The notes: a model not told the origin generated them from the sequence alone. 64,000 nucleotides of DNA from Sphingomonas prati (GCF_014643515.1 NZ_BMJP01000001.1:1178001-1242000); one strand, 5' to 3'. Counted from the stretch's first letter, positions 50,291 through 58,741 are shown. Made by a program: numbers and translations.

Positions 50291-51436
50291 ATGAAGACGC
50301 TCGACCGCTGGATCGAAACCTACGACGACACCGCCCTGCGGTTCGGCAGCGCGCTGGCGATTGGCGTCGGCGCGATCCTGCTCGGCCTGCTGCTCCACCA
50401 TGTCCTGATGCTCGTCGCCCGGCGCGGTGCCGCGCGCACCCCCTCCGGCACCGACGACCTGATCGTCGACCGGCTCGCCCAGCCGCTGCGTTGGGTGTTC
50501 TGCGCCATCGCGCTCACCGCGGTCCTGCCCGCGCTCCGGCTGAACGACGACGCGACCGAGATCTGGCAACGCATCTTCGGGCTCGGTGTCCCGGCACTCA
50601 TGGGCTGGCTGCTGATTGGCATCCTGAACGCGCTGCAGGACGTGCTGATCGCGCGCACCGACATCACGGTCGAAGACAATCTCCGCGCCCGGCGGAAGCG
50701 GACCCGCGCCGGCATCCTGCACCGCATCACCGTCTTCCTCGTACTGGTCGTCACGCTTTGCATGATGCTCATCTCGATCCCCAGCGTCCGGACGATCGGC
50801 GTCACGCTGATCGCGTCCGCCGGCCTCGCCGCACTCGCCGTCGGTGCCGCCGCGCAGCCCGCGCTGAAGAACCTGATCGCCGGCGTCCAGATGGCCTTCA
50901 CCGAACCGATCCGGATCGACGATGCGGTCGTGCTCGACAACGAATGGGGCCGGATCGAGGAAATCACGCTCACCTACGTGGTCATCCGCATCTGGGACGA
51001 CCGCCGGCTCGTCGTCCCCGTCTCGCGTTTCCTGGAACAGCCGTTCCAGAACTGGACGCGCGAGTCCGCTCAACTGCTCGGCAACATCATCTTCTACCTC
51101 GATCCCACCGCCGACATCCCTCGCCTCCGCGCGCACCTGGCCACCGTCATGGACCGCATGCCGCTCTGGGACCGCCGCTTCCACAACCTGCAAGTGACGG
51201 ACATGAAGGCCGACATGATCGAGGTCCGCGCGCTCATGACCGCAAAGGACGGCCCCACCGCGTTCGACCTGCGCTGCGCCGTGCGTGAGGCGATGCTCGC
51301 CTACATCGCCGCCGAAATGCCCGAGGCGCTGCTCCAGCGGCGGATCACCCCCACGTCCGGCGACTGGCCCGTCATCGCGCCGGGACCAACAACCCCCGCA
51401 GCTTCGCCGCCAGCGTCAACGGATCGAACGGCTTGA
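50291..51436 (+). CDS. MscS-family mechanosensitive ion channel
   Basis: This 381-residue inner-membrane channel probably releases solutes on hypo-osmotic shock. It has about five membrane spans in the first 190 residues; the pore helix and following beta domain are in LIASAGLAALAVGAAAQPAL, NLIAGVQMAFTEPIRIDDAV and VVLDNEWGRIEEITLTYVVI, then VVPVSRFLEQPFQNWTR, the standard MscS core. The C-terminal domain is short and ends in a Pro/Ala/Ser-rich tail. Its last 65 bases overlap the convergent response regulator gene. An exact general-stress promoter upstream fits an osmotic stress role. Confidence 0.9.
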   Translation: MKTLDRWIETYDDTALRFGSALAIGVGAILLGLLLHHVLMLVARRGAARTPSGTDDLIVDRLAQPLRWVFCAIALTAVLPALRLNDDATEIWQRIFGLGVPALMGWLLIGILNALQDVLIARTDITVEDNLRARRKRTRAGILHRITVFLVLVVTLCMMLISIPSVRTIGVTLIASAGLAALAVGAAAQPALKNLIAGVQMAFTEPIRIDDAVVLDNEWGRIEEITLTYVVIRIWDDRRLVVPVSRFLEQPFQNWTRESAQLLGNIIFYLDPTADIPRLRAHLATVMDRMPLWDRRFHNLQVTDMKADMIEVRALMTAKDGPTAFDLRCAVREAMLAYIAAEMPEALLQRRITPTSGDWPVIAPGPTTPAASPPASTDRTA

Positions 51437-51767
51437 CGATCAGCCCCAGCGATCCGGCTACGCGGTAGCGTTCGACATCGTCCGGCTGCGCCCGCGCGGT
51501 CAGGAACACAACCGGCACCTCCGCCAGCCCGTCGATCTGCCGCACCTGCTCGACCAGGCCCGTGCCGTCCATCTCTGGCATCATCATGTCGAGCAGCAGC
51601 AGGTCCGGCCGCCATTCGCCCCCGCGCAGCAGTGTCAGCGCCGCGGACCCGGAATCCGCCGATCGCACGTCGATCTGCGCATCCAATGACAACGCCATGC
51701 CCGCGATCATGCGGATATCGGGATCGTCCTCGACATGCAGGACATGCAGCGGGGGCGGCGTCGTCAC
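51372..51767 (-). CDS. Single-domain response regulator (CheY-like receiver)
   Basis: This 131-residue protein is a complete receiver without an output domain. All key residues are present: acidic pair in HVEDDPD, phospho-acceptor Asp60 in LLLLDMMMPEMDG, the Thr in VFLTARAQ and the Lys in GLIVKPFDP. It is encoded directly after, and overlaps by four bases with, the histidine kinase gene, so it is the likely phosphate acceptor of that kinase. Its 3' end overlaps the convergent mechanosensitive channel gene by 65 bases. Confidence 0.92.
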   Translation of the reverse strand: MTTPPPLHVLHVEDDPDIRMIAGMALSLDAQIDVRSADSGSAALTLLRGGEWRPDLLLLDMMMPEMDGTGLVEQVRQIDGLAEVPVVFLTARAQPDDVERYRVAGSLGLIVKPFDPLTLAAKLRGLLVPAR

Positions 51768-54382
51768 CCGGTCTGGCCGCGTTGTGCGGCCGCGACCGCA
51801 CCATTGTCAGCATCGTTCGCGGCGGCCCCGTCGCCATCGCCTCGCTTCGCCGGGCCGCTCGGGTCGTCCCCCCGATCGCTCTGCACCGCATCGGTCGCCA
51901 CGCCCGCCCGCGCGAGCAGCCGGTCGACCGCCGCGACCAGGTTGGCGGACGATCGCTCCGACCGGGCGACGACATAATCGACCATCCGCTCCAGCACCGC
52001 CGTCACCGGACGCGTCGTGTACAGGATCGTCGCGACCGGATCGCCGCGGTCGTCCGCGTTCAGCGTCGCCAGCCACGTTGCCAGGTCATCTGACGTGCCG
52101 TCCGACGGGTCCTGGTGCACGATCAGCACGACCGGTCGCTCCCGCCGCAGCAATGCGGTCGCCGCCGCCAGGTCGGGCGCCCCGCGCAACCGCGCACGCC
52201 GGCGCAGGGCACCCGCCGTCCGGTCGATCACCGCCGCATCGCTGTCGATATGGACGATCAGCGGGCGCGCCGCCGCCATGCCGTCCAGCAACGTGCGCAA
52301 CTGCGCCGCCAGCGCGCCGTCCGCGGTCTCGATCGCGTCCCAAGATGCGCGGTCGGCCTCGATCCCCAGCTGCACCGTGCCCTCGCTGCGCGCGATCACC
52401 GGCATGGGCAGCCGCGTCTCGGCCGGCCCGACGCTCAGCCCCGCCAGCAGCGCCGGACCGGTCGCATCCTCCCCGTCCAGTTCGATCAGCATCGCGTCGT
52501 AACTGCCGGACCGGATTGCCGCGCGTGCGTCTTCCACGCTCGCGACCCAATCGGCGCTGCACCCGCCCGCATCCGCCAGCCGGCGCAGCCCGCACACGGC
52601 GACCGGATGATCGGCGCAAATCAGCATGTGCGGCGTCTCGGTCGTCCCCGTCCGCAGGTTGATCGCGAAACCGAACCGCGCCCCGCCCCCCGCCCGCGGC
52701 TCGAACCAGATCGTCCCGCCATGCGCCCGCACGATCTGCCGCGAAATCGCCAGACCCAGCCCGGTGCCGACAGCTCGCCCGCCCGGTTCCGATTGCGCGA
52801 AACGGGTGAACAGCTGGTCGCGGAACGCCTCCGGCACACCGGGCCCATCATCGTCCACTGTCACCACCGCGCGGCCCTGCCGCCGTTCCGCGGTGATCGT
52901 CACCGTCTCGCCCGGCGGACTGAACCGGATCGCGTTGGCCAGCAGGTTGGTCGTCACCTGCGCCAGCCGCCCCTCGTCGCCGCGCACCGGAATGACGCCC
53001 GCCGCGATCGACAGGGCGATGCGCACTTCGTGCACCGCGGCCAACCCTTCGCTGCGATGCGCCACCTGACGTAGCACCGCGGCGAGATCGAGAGGCTCCT
53101 CACGGAACCGCAGCCCCCCCGCCTCCATCCGCTCGATATCGAGAAGGTCGTTGATCAGGTCGATCAGCCGTTGCGAATTATCCTCCGCGACCTGCACCAG
53201 CCGCCGTGCGCCGTCGGACAGATTGGCCTGCGCCGTCGCGCGCAACAGCCCCAACGCACCGACGATCGAGGTCAGCGGCGTGCGCAGCTCGTGGCTCACC
53301 GTCGCCACGAACTCGTCCTTGATCCGCTCCACGCGCTTGCGTTCCGACACGTCGCGGATCGCGGCGACCACACGCAGTCCCGTCTCCTCCGGCATTAGCC
53401 CTAGCGACACGTCGACCGGCACCGTGCTGCCGTCGGCATGATGCGCCACGCGGTCGATCCGGTAGGGTTCCGCCAACCGCCCGTCGATCAGCCCCAGTCG
53501 TTCCGACAATGTACCGGCGGCGGGCAGCGCATCGGTGAGCGCGGCGATATCCTTGCCGATCAACTCGACGGGCGGGCGACCGACCAGCTGGACCAGCGCG
53601 GGGTTCACCGCCTGGATCACGCCGTCTGGATCGATCAAAGCCACCGCGTCGCTCGTCGCCGCGAACACGCCGCGCAACCGCACCGCCGCGGCGTGCACCG
53701 CCGTTTCCAGGCGATGCTTCGACCGCCGCCCCCGCCATTCGCGGGTCAGCGCGAGGCCGGCCAGCGCCGCCAAGAACGCGACCAGCAGCACGACCTGCCG
53801 CTCGACCGCGGCGATCCGCTCGTCGTCGGATGCAACCTGCCCGGCGATCATGCTGTCCTCGTCCGCGATCATCGCCGCGCCGACCGCACGAACGCGGTCC
53901 ATCGCGCCCGATCCGGTGCGCCCCACCGTCTGCCGCGCGCTCGGGCTCCCGCGCATCGCGTCCACCCGCAGGATCGCGCCCAGTTCCCACAGCTCCGCGT
54001 CGATCGCCCGGTCGAGCACGGCGTAGCGCCGCTTCTGCGCCGGCGTTTCGGGGGGATGATCGTCCAGCCGCGCGCGGTACCGTGCAATGTCGGCGATCGC
54101 CGGCCGGTACGACGCCAGGTACGACCGGTTTCCACTGATCAGGTAGCCGCGCTGCGCGGTCTCGGCATCCTTCAGGCGCGACAGCAGGTCGGACACGATC
54201 GTACGCCGCTCGAACGAACGGATCAGCCGGCTGCGCCCCTCTACCGCCCGCTGATATTCAGATCGGATGCCGACCGCGCCGAACGCCAGCAACAGCGTCG
54301 CGACGATCCCGGCCAGCACGAACTGCTTGCCCCGCGGGCGGGGTCGAGGTGCCGTCAGGTCGTGATCGAACATCGTGTTCAT
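51764..54382 (-). CDS. CHASE3-PAS sensor histidine kinase with two degenerate receiver-like domains
   Basis: This 872-residue membrane sensor has two N-terminal spans (about 20-40 and 196-214) enclosing a CHASE3-type periplasmic domain, a PAS domain (about 235-350), a HisKA domain with the phosphorylated His364 in VSHELRTPL, and an HATPase domain with the N box NLLANAIRFS and DDDGPGVP and GTGLGLAI. Two receiver-like domains follow (about 585-700 and 706-820). By alignment to the neighbouring receiver, the first has Glu634 and the second His756 in place of the acceptor Asp, and the conserved Lys is missing, so phosphotransfer within the protein is doubtful. The tail is Asp/Gly/Ala-rich and unstructured. 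It overlaps the receiver gene. Confidence 0.9.
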   Translation of the reverse strand: MNTMFDHDLTAPRPRPRGKQFVLAGIVATLLLAFGAVGIRSEYQRAVEGRSRLIRSFERRTIVSDLLSRLKDAETAQRGYLISGNRSYLASYRPAIADIARYRARLDDHPPETPAQKRRYAVLDRAIDAELWELGAILRVDAMRGSPSARQTVGRTGSGAMDRVRAVGAAMIADEDSMIAGQVASDDERIAAVERQVVLLVAFLAALAGLALTREWRGRRSKHRLETAVHAAAVRLRGVFAATSDAVALIDPDGVIQAVNPALVQLVGRPPVELIGKDIAALTDALPAAGTLSERLGLIDGRLAEPYRIDRVAHHADGSTVPVDVSLGLMPEETGLRVVAAIRDVSERKRVERIKDEFVATVSHELRTPLTSIVGALGLLRATAQANLSDGARRLVQVAEDNSQRLIDLINDLLDIERMEAGGLRFREEPLDLAAVLRQVAHRSEGLAAVHEVRIALSIAAGVIPVRGDEGRLAQVTTNLLANAIRFSPPGETVTITAERRQGRAVVTVDDDGPGVPEAFRDQLFTRFAQSEPGGRAVGTGLGLAISRQIVRAHGGTIWFEPRAGGGARFGFAINLRTGTTETPHMLICADHPVAVCGLRRLADAGGCSADWVASVEDARAAIRSGSYDAMLIELDGEDATGPALLAGLSVGPAETRLPMPVIARSEGTVQLGIEADRASWDAIETADGALAAQLRTLLDGMAAARPLIVHIDSDAAVIDRTAGALRRRARLRGAPDLAAATALLRRERPVVLIVHQDPSDGTSDDLATWLATLNADDRGDPVATILYTTRPVTAVLERMVDYVVARSERSSANLVAAVDRLLARAGVATDAVQSDRGDDPSGPAKRGDGDGAAANDADNGAVAAAQRGQTG

Positions 54383-54507
54383 TGACGACCCCCCGGTCCC
54401 GGCAACCAGCGCTTCTACGACGCTAAGTTGTTCTGGGCGCTAGGCGTATCGCGTTTCGACGGCTTTGCAAGGGGACTGCGCACCTTTCCTGTGACCGGTA
54501 ACAGGAT

Positions 54508-55101
54508 TCAGTCCGCATCGCCCTCCGGCGCGCGCGCGACCTGCCGCACCCACAGCAGCCGGGCGACCGCAATCACCAGCGCGATGCCCCCCGCAAGCGC
54601 CAGCACCACGGGCAGCGTCGGCAGATGCGGCCTGAATCGCCCGGCCAGTTCCTCGATCCCCTCGCCGAACCCGTACCCGAGTCCGGTGAAGATGACCGCC
54701 CACAGCAACGCCGCGACCGCGTTCAGCAACACGAACCGAGCCGCCGGCACCTGCGACGTGCCGATCGCGACCGGGCTGACCGTGCGCAGCCCGTACAGGA
54801 ACCGGAACGCCAGGATGAACCCGACCGGATGGCGTTCCAGCGCGCGCAACGCCCGGGCGAACGCCGGCTTCCCCATCACCCGCCGCACCCGCGGATGGTC
54901 GCGGTACCGCCGCCCCAGCGCGAAGAAGATTTGGTCCGACGTGAACGATCCGCCCGCCGCCACCAGCGCCGCGCCCCACAACGGCACCAGCTCCCGGTGC
55001 GCCAGCACCCCGCCGGTCAGGACGACCGTCTCACCCTCCAGCCCCGCGCCGATGAACAGCGCGACCAGACCATATTGGGCCACGAGGCTCTCGATCGACA
55101 T
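54508..55101 (-). CDS. DedA family membrane protein
   Basis: This 197-residue inner-membrane protein matches the DedA/SNARE-associated family, which includes polyprenyl-phosphate and phospholipid flippases. Visible blocks are YGLVALFIGAGLEGETVVLT, GGSFTSDQIFFALGRRYR, FRFLYGLRTVSPVAIGTSQV and PAARFVLLNAVAALLWAVIF, with the conserved Glu in the first and Arg residues in the third. It is transcribed alone, downstream of an unusual palindromic element and upstream of the histidine kinase promoter region. Confidence 0.9.
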   Translation of the reverse strand: MSIESLVAQYGLVALFIGAGLEGETVVLTGGVLAHRELVPLWGAALVAAGGSFTSDQIFFALGRRYRDHPRVRRVMGKPAFARALRALERHPVGFILAFRFLYGLRTVSPVAIGTSQVPAARFVLLNAVAALLWAVIFTGLGYGFGEGIEELAGRFRPHLPTLPVVLALAGGIALVIAVARLLWVRQVARAPEGDAD

Positions 55102-55207
55102 CCACCGATCCTTGCCCGAACTCAGGGTCGCCCGCTACCGCGCAGAACTACCGTCCGCACTAATCTCGAAGCGGGTGCTCCGGCTTCTGAGCCCCCTCCC
55201 GTTCAGG

Positions 55208-55293
55208 AGTTGCACCGGTCGTCAGGTGGGAATTGCCCCTGGCAATACCTGAAACATGCCGGGGGCATGTTTTACCTGACGATTGGAGCAACT
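55208..55293. repeat. Three-way-junction palindrome overlapping the DUF4169 stop
   Basis: A 20-bp outer stem pairs 55208-55227 with 55274-55293 (AGTTGC, one mismatch, CC, two G-T pairs, TCGTCAGGT). Inside lie two perfect hairpins: ATTGCC-CCT-GGCAAT at 55232-55246 and AAACATGCC-GGG-GGCATGTTT at 55252-55272. The whole folds like a small cloverleaf. Its flanks (CCCCCTCCCGTTCAGG before; GGGTTGGGGGTGGGG after) look like the two halves of the common repeat seen at 17846, so this may be an insertion into that repeat. The DUF4169 stop codon (55272-55274) lies inside the right arm. Confidence 0.8.
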
Positions 55294-55532
55294 GGGTTGG
55301 GGGTGGGGGGCGACAGCTCCTCAGAAACCGCCTCCTGAGATGAGGCCACAACGGCACCCCGTTCTCGCAAAGCCCCATCCAACACCCGCGCCACCCGCGC
55401 CTTCGCCGCCGCGTCCGCCGCAACCTCACCCTTCGTCCGGCCGAACTGCACCCGCCGCGCGGCCGCGGTCTCCGCCGCCACCGCCCGCGCCTTCTGCTTG
55501 CGCACGCGCCCCAGGTTCACGATCTCGCCCAT
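55272..55532 (-). CDS. DUF4169 family small protein
   Basis: This 86-residue protein matches DUF4169 over its first 60 residues: MGEIVNLGRVRKQKARAVAA, then ARRVQFGRTKGEVAADAAAK and RVARVLDGALRE. The family is small, basic and helical with unknown function. The last 15 residues (about SPPTPNPVAPIVR) are read from the repeat element downstream, so the natural C-terminus was probably altered when the element arrived. The ATG is at 55532; the rnc gene starts 52 bases away on the other strand. Confidence 0.85.
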   Translation of the reverse strand: MGEIVNLGRVRKQKARAVAAETAAARRVQFGRTKGEVAADAAAKARVARVLDGALRERGAVVASSQEAVSEELSPPTPNPVAPIVR

Positions 55533-55583
55533 GCCGCAAACGATACGTCCATCCGGCATCGACGCAAAGGCCCCGCCTGCGCT

Positions 55584-56264
55584 ATGGCAGCCGGAATGAC
55601 CGCCGATCCCCTTGCCGCCTGGCTGCCCGATGCGCTGGGCCACGAACCGCGCGACATCGCCCTGTTCCGCCGCGCGCTGACGCACAGCAGCCACGCCGGC
55701 GCCACCTACGAACGGCTCGAGTTCCTGGGCGACCGCGTGCTCGGCCTCGTCGCCGCCGACTGGCTCTACGCGCTGTTCCCCGACGAGCCCGAGGGCGCGC
55801 TGTCACGCCGCCTCAACGCGATCGTCAGCCGCGAAACCTGCGCCGTCGTCGGTCGCGCGATCGGTGTCGACCGCATGCTCCGGCTCGGCAAGCAGGCGCG
55901 CGACGACGGCGCGGTCAACAGCGGCAACGTCGTCGGCGACGCGGTCGAGGCGCTGATCGGCGCGCTGTATCTCGAGGGTGGCCTCCCCGCTGCACAGGCG
56001 TTCGTCCGCCGCGCCTGGGGGTCGATGGTCGATGCCGGCGCACAGGCCCCGCGCCATCCCAAATCCGCGTTGCAGGAATGGGCCGCCGCGCATCGCTGCC
56101 GCCCGCCCGTCTACACGCTGCTCGGCCGCACCGGCGCGCACCACGCGCCGCGCTTCACCGTCGGCGTCGCCATCCCCGGCCGCGCCGAGGCCCAGGCCGA
56201 AGGCGCATCGAAACAGGAGGCCGAGACCGAGGCCGCCACCAAATTACTGGAGTCCCTGACGTGA
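55584..56264 (+). CDS. rnc: Ribonuclease III
   Basis: This 226-residue double-strand-specific endoribonuclease processes rRNA and other structured RNAs. The nuclease domain has the signature ERLEFLGDRVLGL (about 43-55) and VGDAVEALIGALYLEGG with the catalytic Asp and Glu; the C-terminal dsRNA-binding domain has HPKSALQEWAAAHRC and GASKQEAETEAATKLL. Start may be ATG 55584 or ATG 55596. It overlaps era by four bases (GTGA), the common rnc-era arrangement. Confidence 0.96.
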   Translation: MAAGMTADPLAAWLPDALGHEPRDIALFRRALTHSSHAGATYERLEFLGDRVLGLVAADWLYALFPDEPEGALSRRLNAIVSRETCAVVGRAIGVDRMLRLGKQARDDGAVNSGNVVGDAVEALIGALYLEGGLPAAQAFVRRAWGSMVDAGAQAPRHPKSALQEWAAAHRCRPPVYTLLGRTGAHHAPRFTVGVAIPGRAEAQAEGASKQEAETEAATKLLESLT

Positions 56265-57247
56265 CCGCTTCCGAAGCCCCCGAAACGCCCGAGCCCGCCC
56301 CTGAGCTAGAAACGGCCGGCCTCCACACCGCCGAACCCGCGACCGTCGCGACGCAGGACCAGCGCTGCGGTTTCGTCGCGGTCGTCGGCGCGCCCAACGC
56401 CGGCAAGTCAACGCTGGTGAATGCGCTCGTCGGGCAAAAGGTCGCGATCGTCAGCCCGAAAGCGCAGACCACGCGCGTCCGCCTCATGGGCGTCGCCCTC
56501 GAAGGCGCGTCGCAGGTCCTGCTCGTCGACACGCCCGGCATCTTCGAACCGCGCCGCCGGCTCGACCGCGCGATGGTCGCCGCCGCCTGGGGCGGTGCGC
56601 AGGACGCCGACGTCATCGCCTTCGTCATCGATGCCAAGACCGGCCTCACCAAGCGCCTCGAACCGCTCGTCCAGTCGCTCGCCGAACGCCGCGAACCGAA
56701 ACTCGTCGTGCTGAACAAGGTCGACATCACCCCGAAGGAAAAGCTCCTCGAACTCGCCATGCGGCTTCAGGAGATGCTGAACCCCGAGGAGATCTTCATG
56801 ATCGCCGCCAGCACCGGCGACGGCGTCGCGGGGCTCAAGGCCGCCCTCGCCAAGCGCGTCCCCGCCGGCCCGTGGCATTTCCCGGAGGATCAGGTCAGCG
56901 ACGCCACCGACCGCATGATGGCGGCCGAGGTCACGCGCGAACAGCTCTACCTCCAACTCCACGCCGAACTCCCCTACGCCTCGGCGATCGAGACTGAGAA
57001 GTATGAGGAACGCAAGGACGGCTCCGTCGTGATCCACCAGCAGATCCACGTCGGCCGCGACACACAGAAGGCGATCGTGCTCGGCGCAAAGGGCGTCCGC
57101 CTCAAGGAAATCGGCAGCCGCGCCCGCGCCGAGCTCGAACATCTCCTCGACCGCAAGGTCCACCTGTTCCTGCACGTGAAGGTCAACCCGAAATGGGAAG
57201 ACGACCGCGGCCTCTACAAGGAAATCGGCCTGGACTGGGTCGAGTAG
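56261..57247 (+). CDS. era: Era GTPase
   Basis: This 328-residue GTPase assists 30S ribosome maturation by binding the 3' end of 16S rRNA. The G-domain has G1 VVGAPNAGKSTLVN, switch QTTRVRLMG, G3 DTPGIF and G4 VLNKVD; the C-terminal KH domain contains KAIVLGAKGVRLKEIG. An acidic extension of about 35 residues precedes the G-domain, longer than in E. coli. The start codon is GTG at 56261, overlapping the rnc stop; no ATG lies between it and the GTPase domain. Confidence 0.95.
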   Translation: MTASEAPETPEPAPELETAGLHTAEPATVATQDQRCGFVAVVGAPNAGKSTLVNALVGQKVAIVSPKAQTTRVRLMGVALEGASQVLLVDTPGIFEPRRRLDRAMVAAAWGGAQDADVIAFVIDAKTGLTKRLEPLVQSLAERREPKLVVLNKVDITPKEKLLELAMRLQEMLNPEEIFMIAASTGDGVAGLKAALAKRVPAGPWHFPEDQVSDATDRMMAAEVTREQLYLQLHAELPYASAIETEKYEERKDGSVVIHQQIHVGRDTQKAIVLGAKGVRLKEIGSRARAELEHLLDRKVHLFLHVKVNPKWEDDRGLYKEIGLDWVE

Positions 57248-57260
57248 TAGGACCACGCCG

Positions 57261-57707
57261 CTGCCCCGCCTTCCCATCCTCCTCATCGGCGGCGCCGGCG
57301 TCGCGCTGGTCGCGACGCTGCTGCTCGCACCCGGCGAAAAATCGCAGCGCCTCCAGGATACGGCCCGCGCCGCCGCCACGCTGCCCGCCCGTCTCGCCGC
57401 GGCCGACACGACCCACGGCGCGGCGGTGTTCCGCCGCTGCGCCGCCTGCCACACCGTCGGCGCGGGCGGTGGCGACACGGACGGCCCCAACCTCCACGAC
57501 GTCGTGAACAACCCGGTCGCCAGCCGCCGCCCCCGCTTCGCCTACTCCGCCAGCCTCGCCGCAACCGGCGGCACCTGGACCCCCGCCCGCCTCGACGCCT
57601 GGCTCAGCAACCCCCGCGCCGTCGCCCCCGGCACCAGCATGGCCTTCGCCGGCCTGCCCAACCCCCAGGACCGCGCCGACGTTATCGCCTACCTCACCAA
57701 GCAGTAA
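57261..57707 (+). CDS. Membrane-anchored c-type cytochrome with a likely CTG start
   Basis: This monoheme cytochrome has the heme motif CAACH (in FRRCAACHTVGAGG) and a probable distal Met in GTSMAFAGLP, with the class I ending RADVIAYLTKQ. The conserved core begins with a GTG inside the coding stretch (57426) only three codons before the heme motif, which would leave no export signal. In frame upstream is a normal signal anchor (LPILLIGGAGVALVATLLLA), but no ATG, GTG or TTG precedes it in the intergenic space. The best candidate is CTG at 57261, with TAGGA about 8 bases upstream, giving 148 residues. It follows era by 13 bases. Heme attachment would depend on the ccm genes. Confidence 0.75.
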   Translation: MPRLPILLIGGAGVALVATLLLAPGEKSQRLQDTARAAATLPARLAAADTTHGAAVFRRCAACHTVGAGGGDTDGPNLHDVVNNPVASRRPRFAYSASLAATGGTWTPARLDAWLSNPRAVAPGTSMAFAGLPNPQDRADVIAYLTKQ

Positions 57708-57719
57708 CACGCGCCGACG

Positions 57720-58712
57720 TCACGGATTTCCCTTCCCCCCATGCGCGCCGACCGCGGTGCCGGTGCTGAAGCTCGCCTCGTCGGACGCCAGCGCCACGTA
57801 CAGGCTGCCCAGCTCCGCCGGCTGACCTGCGCGGCCGAGCGGCGTGTCCTGCCCGAACTCGCCCATCGTGCCGGGCAACTGACCGCCCGCCACCTGCAAC
57901 GGCGTCCAGATCGGGCCGGGCGCCACCGCATTCACGCGGATGCCCTTCTTCGCCAGCTGCTTGGCCATGCCCTTGGTCAGGTTCAGGATCGCCGCCTTCG
58001 TGGCGGCATAGTCGATCAGTTCCTCGCCCGGGTCGTAACTGTTGACCGAGATCGTGTTAATGATGACCGACCCCGGCGGCAGGCTCGGGATCGCCGCCTT
58101 GCTCACCCGGAACACGTGGTAGATGTTCGTCTTGAACGTCCGGTCGAACTGCTCGTCCGTGATTTCCAGGATGTCCGCCTTGCTCTGCTGATACGCGGCG
58201 TTGTTCACGACGATATCCAGCCCGCCCAAGCCCGCGATCGCCTTGCGCACGATCCCCTCGCACGCCTCCAGCGTCCGGATGTCCGCCGGGATCGCCACCG
58301 CCTTGCGCCCCGCCTGACGGATCAGCGCCACGACCTCGCGCGCATCCGGCTCCTCCGTCGGATAATAGTTGATCGCGACATCCGCCCCCTCGCGCGCAAA
58401 CGCGATCGCCGCGGCCCGGCCGATCCCGCTGTCGCCCCCGGTGATCAGCGCCTTGCGCCCGGTCAGCTTGCCCGACCCACGATAGCTCGTCTCGCCGTGG
58501 TCCGGCCGCGGCGTCATCTTGCTCGCCAGCGCGGGCCAGGGCTGGCGCTGCTCCGGAAACGGCGTGTTGGTATATTTGGTCCGCGGATCGCGCAGCGAGG
58601 GTGCCGCACCACCACCGCCCGCCTGCGCCAGCCCCGGCGCTGCGCTCGCCGCCGCGATCGCGATCGCCGCACCACCCAGAACCGTCCGTCGCGAAGTGCC
58701 GTCGCCGTCCAT
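57720..58712 (-). CDS. Tat-exported short-chain dehydrogenase
   Basis: This 330-residue SDR oxidoreductase starts with a twin-arginine signal (TSRRTVLGGAAIAIAAASAA), unusual for this mostly cytoplasmic family. The Rossmann motif is ALITGGDSGIGRAAA and the active site is Ser in IINTISVNSY with YAATK (Tyr and Lys). RVNAVAPGPIWTPLQ is also normal. The C-terminus (GAHGGKGNP) is typical of the YhdF/YghA-like stress-related SDR group, which usually has a non-cleaved N-terminal extension with PFPEQRQPWPALASKM as here. NAD(P) supply in the periplasm is unclear, so it may be folded with cofactor before export. A one-mismatch stress promoter lies upstream. Confidence 0.88.
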   Translation of the reverse strand: MDGDGTSRRTVLGGAAIAIAAASAAPGLAQAGGGGAAPSLRDPRTKYTNTPFPEQRQPWPALASKMTPRPDHGETSYRGSGKLTGRKALITGGDSGIGRAAAIAFAREGADVAINYYPTEEPDAREVVALIRQAGRKAVAIPADIRTLEACEGIVRKAIAGLGGLDIVVNNAAYQQSKADILEITDEQFDRTFKTNIYHVFRVSKAAIPSLPPGSVIINTISVNSYDPGEELIDYAATKAAILNLTKGMAKQLAKKGIRVNAVAPGPIWTPLQVAGGQLPGTMGEFGQDTPLGRAGQPAELGSLYVALASDEASFSTGTAVGAHGGKGNP

Positions 58713-58741
58713 CTGCCGTCTCCCTGTCCGTATCGCCCCTC

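Noticed and set aside
55283-56260. N-terminal extension of era over rnc
   Set aside because: The frame runs through rnc and is Arg/Pro-rich; the GTG at 56261 that overlaps the rnc stop is the natural start.
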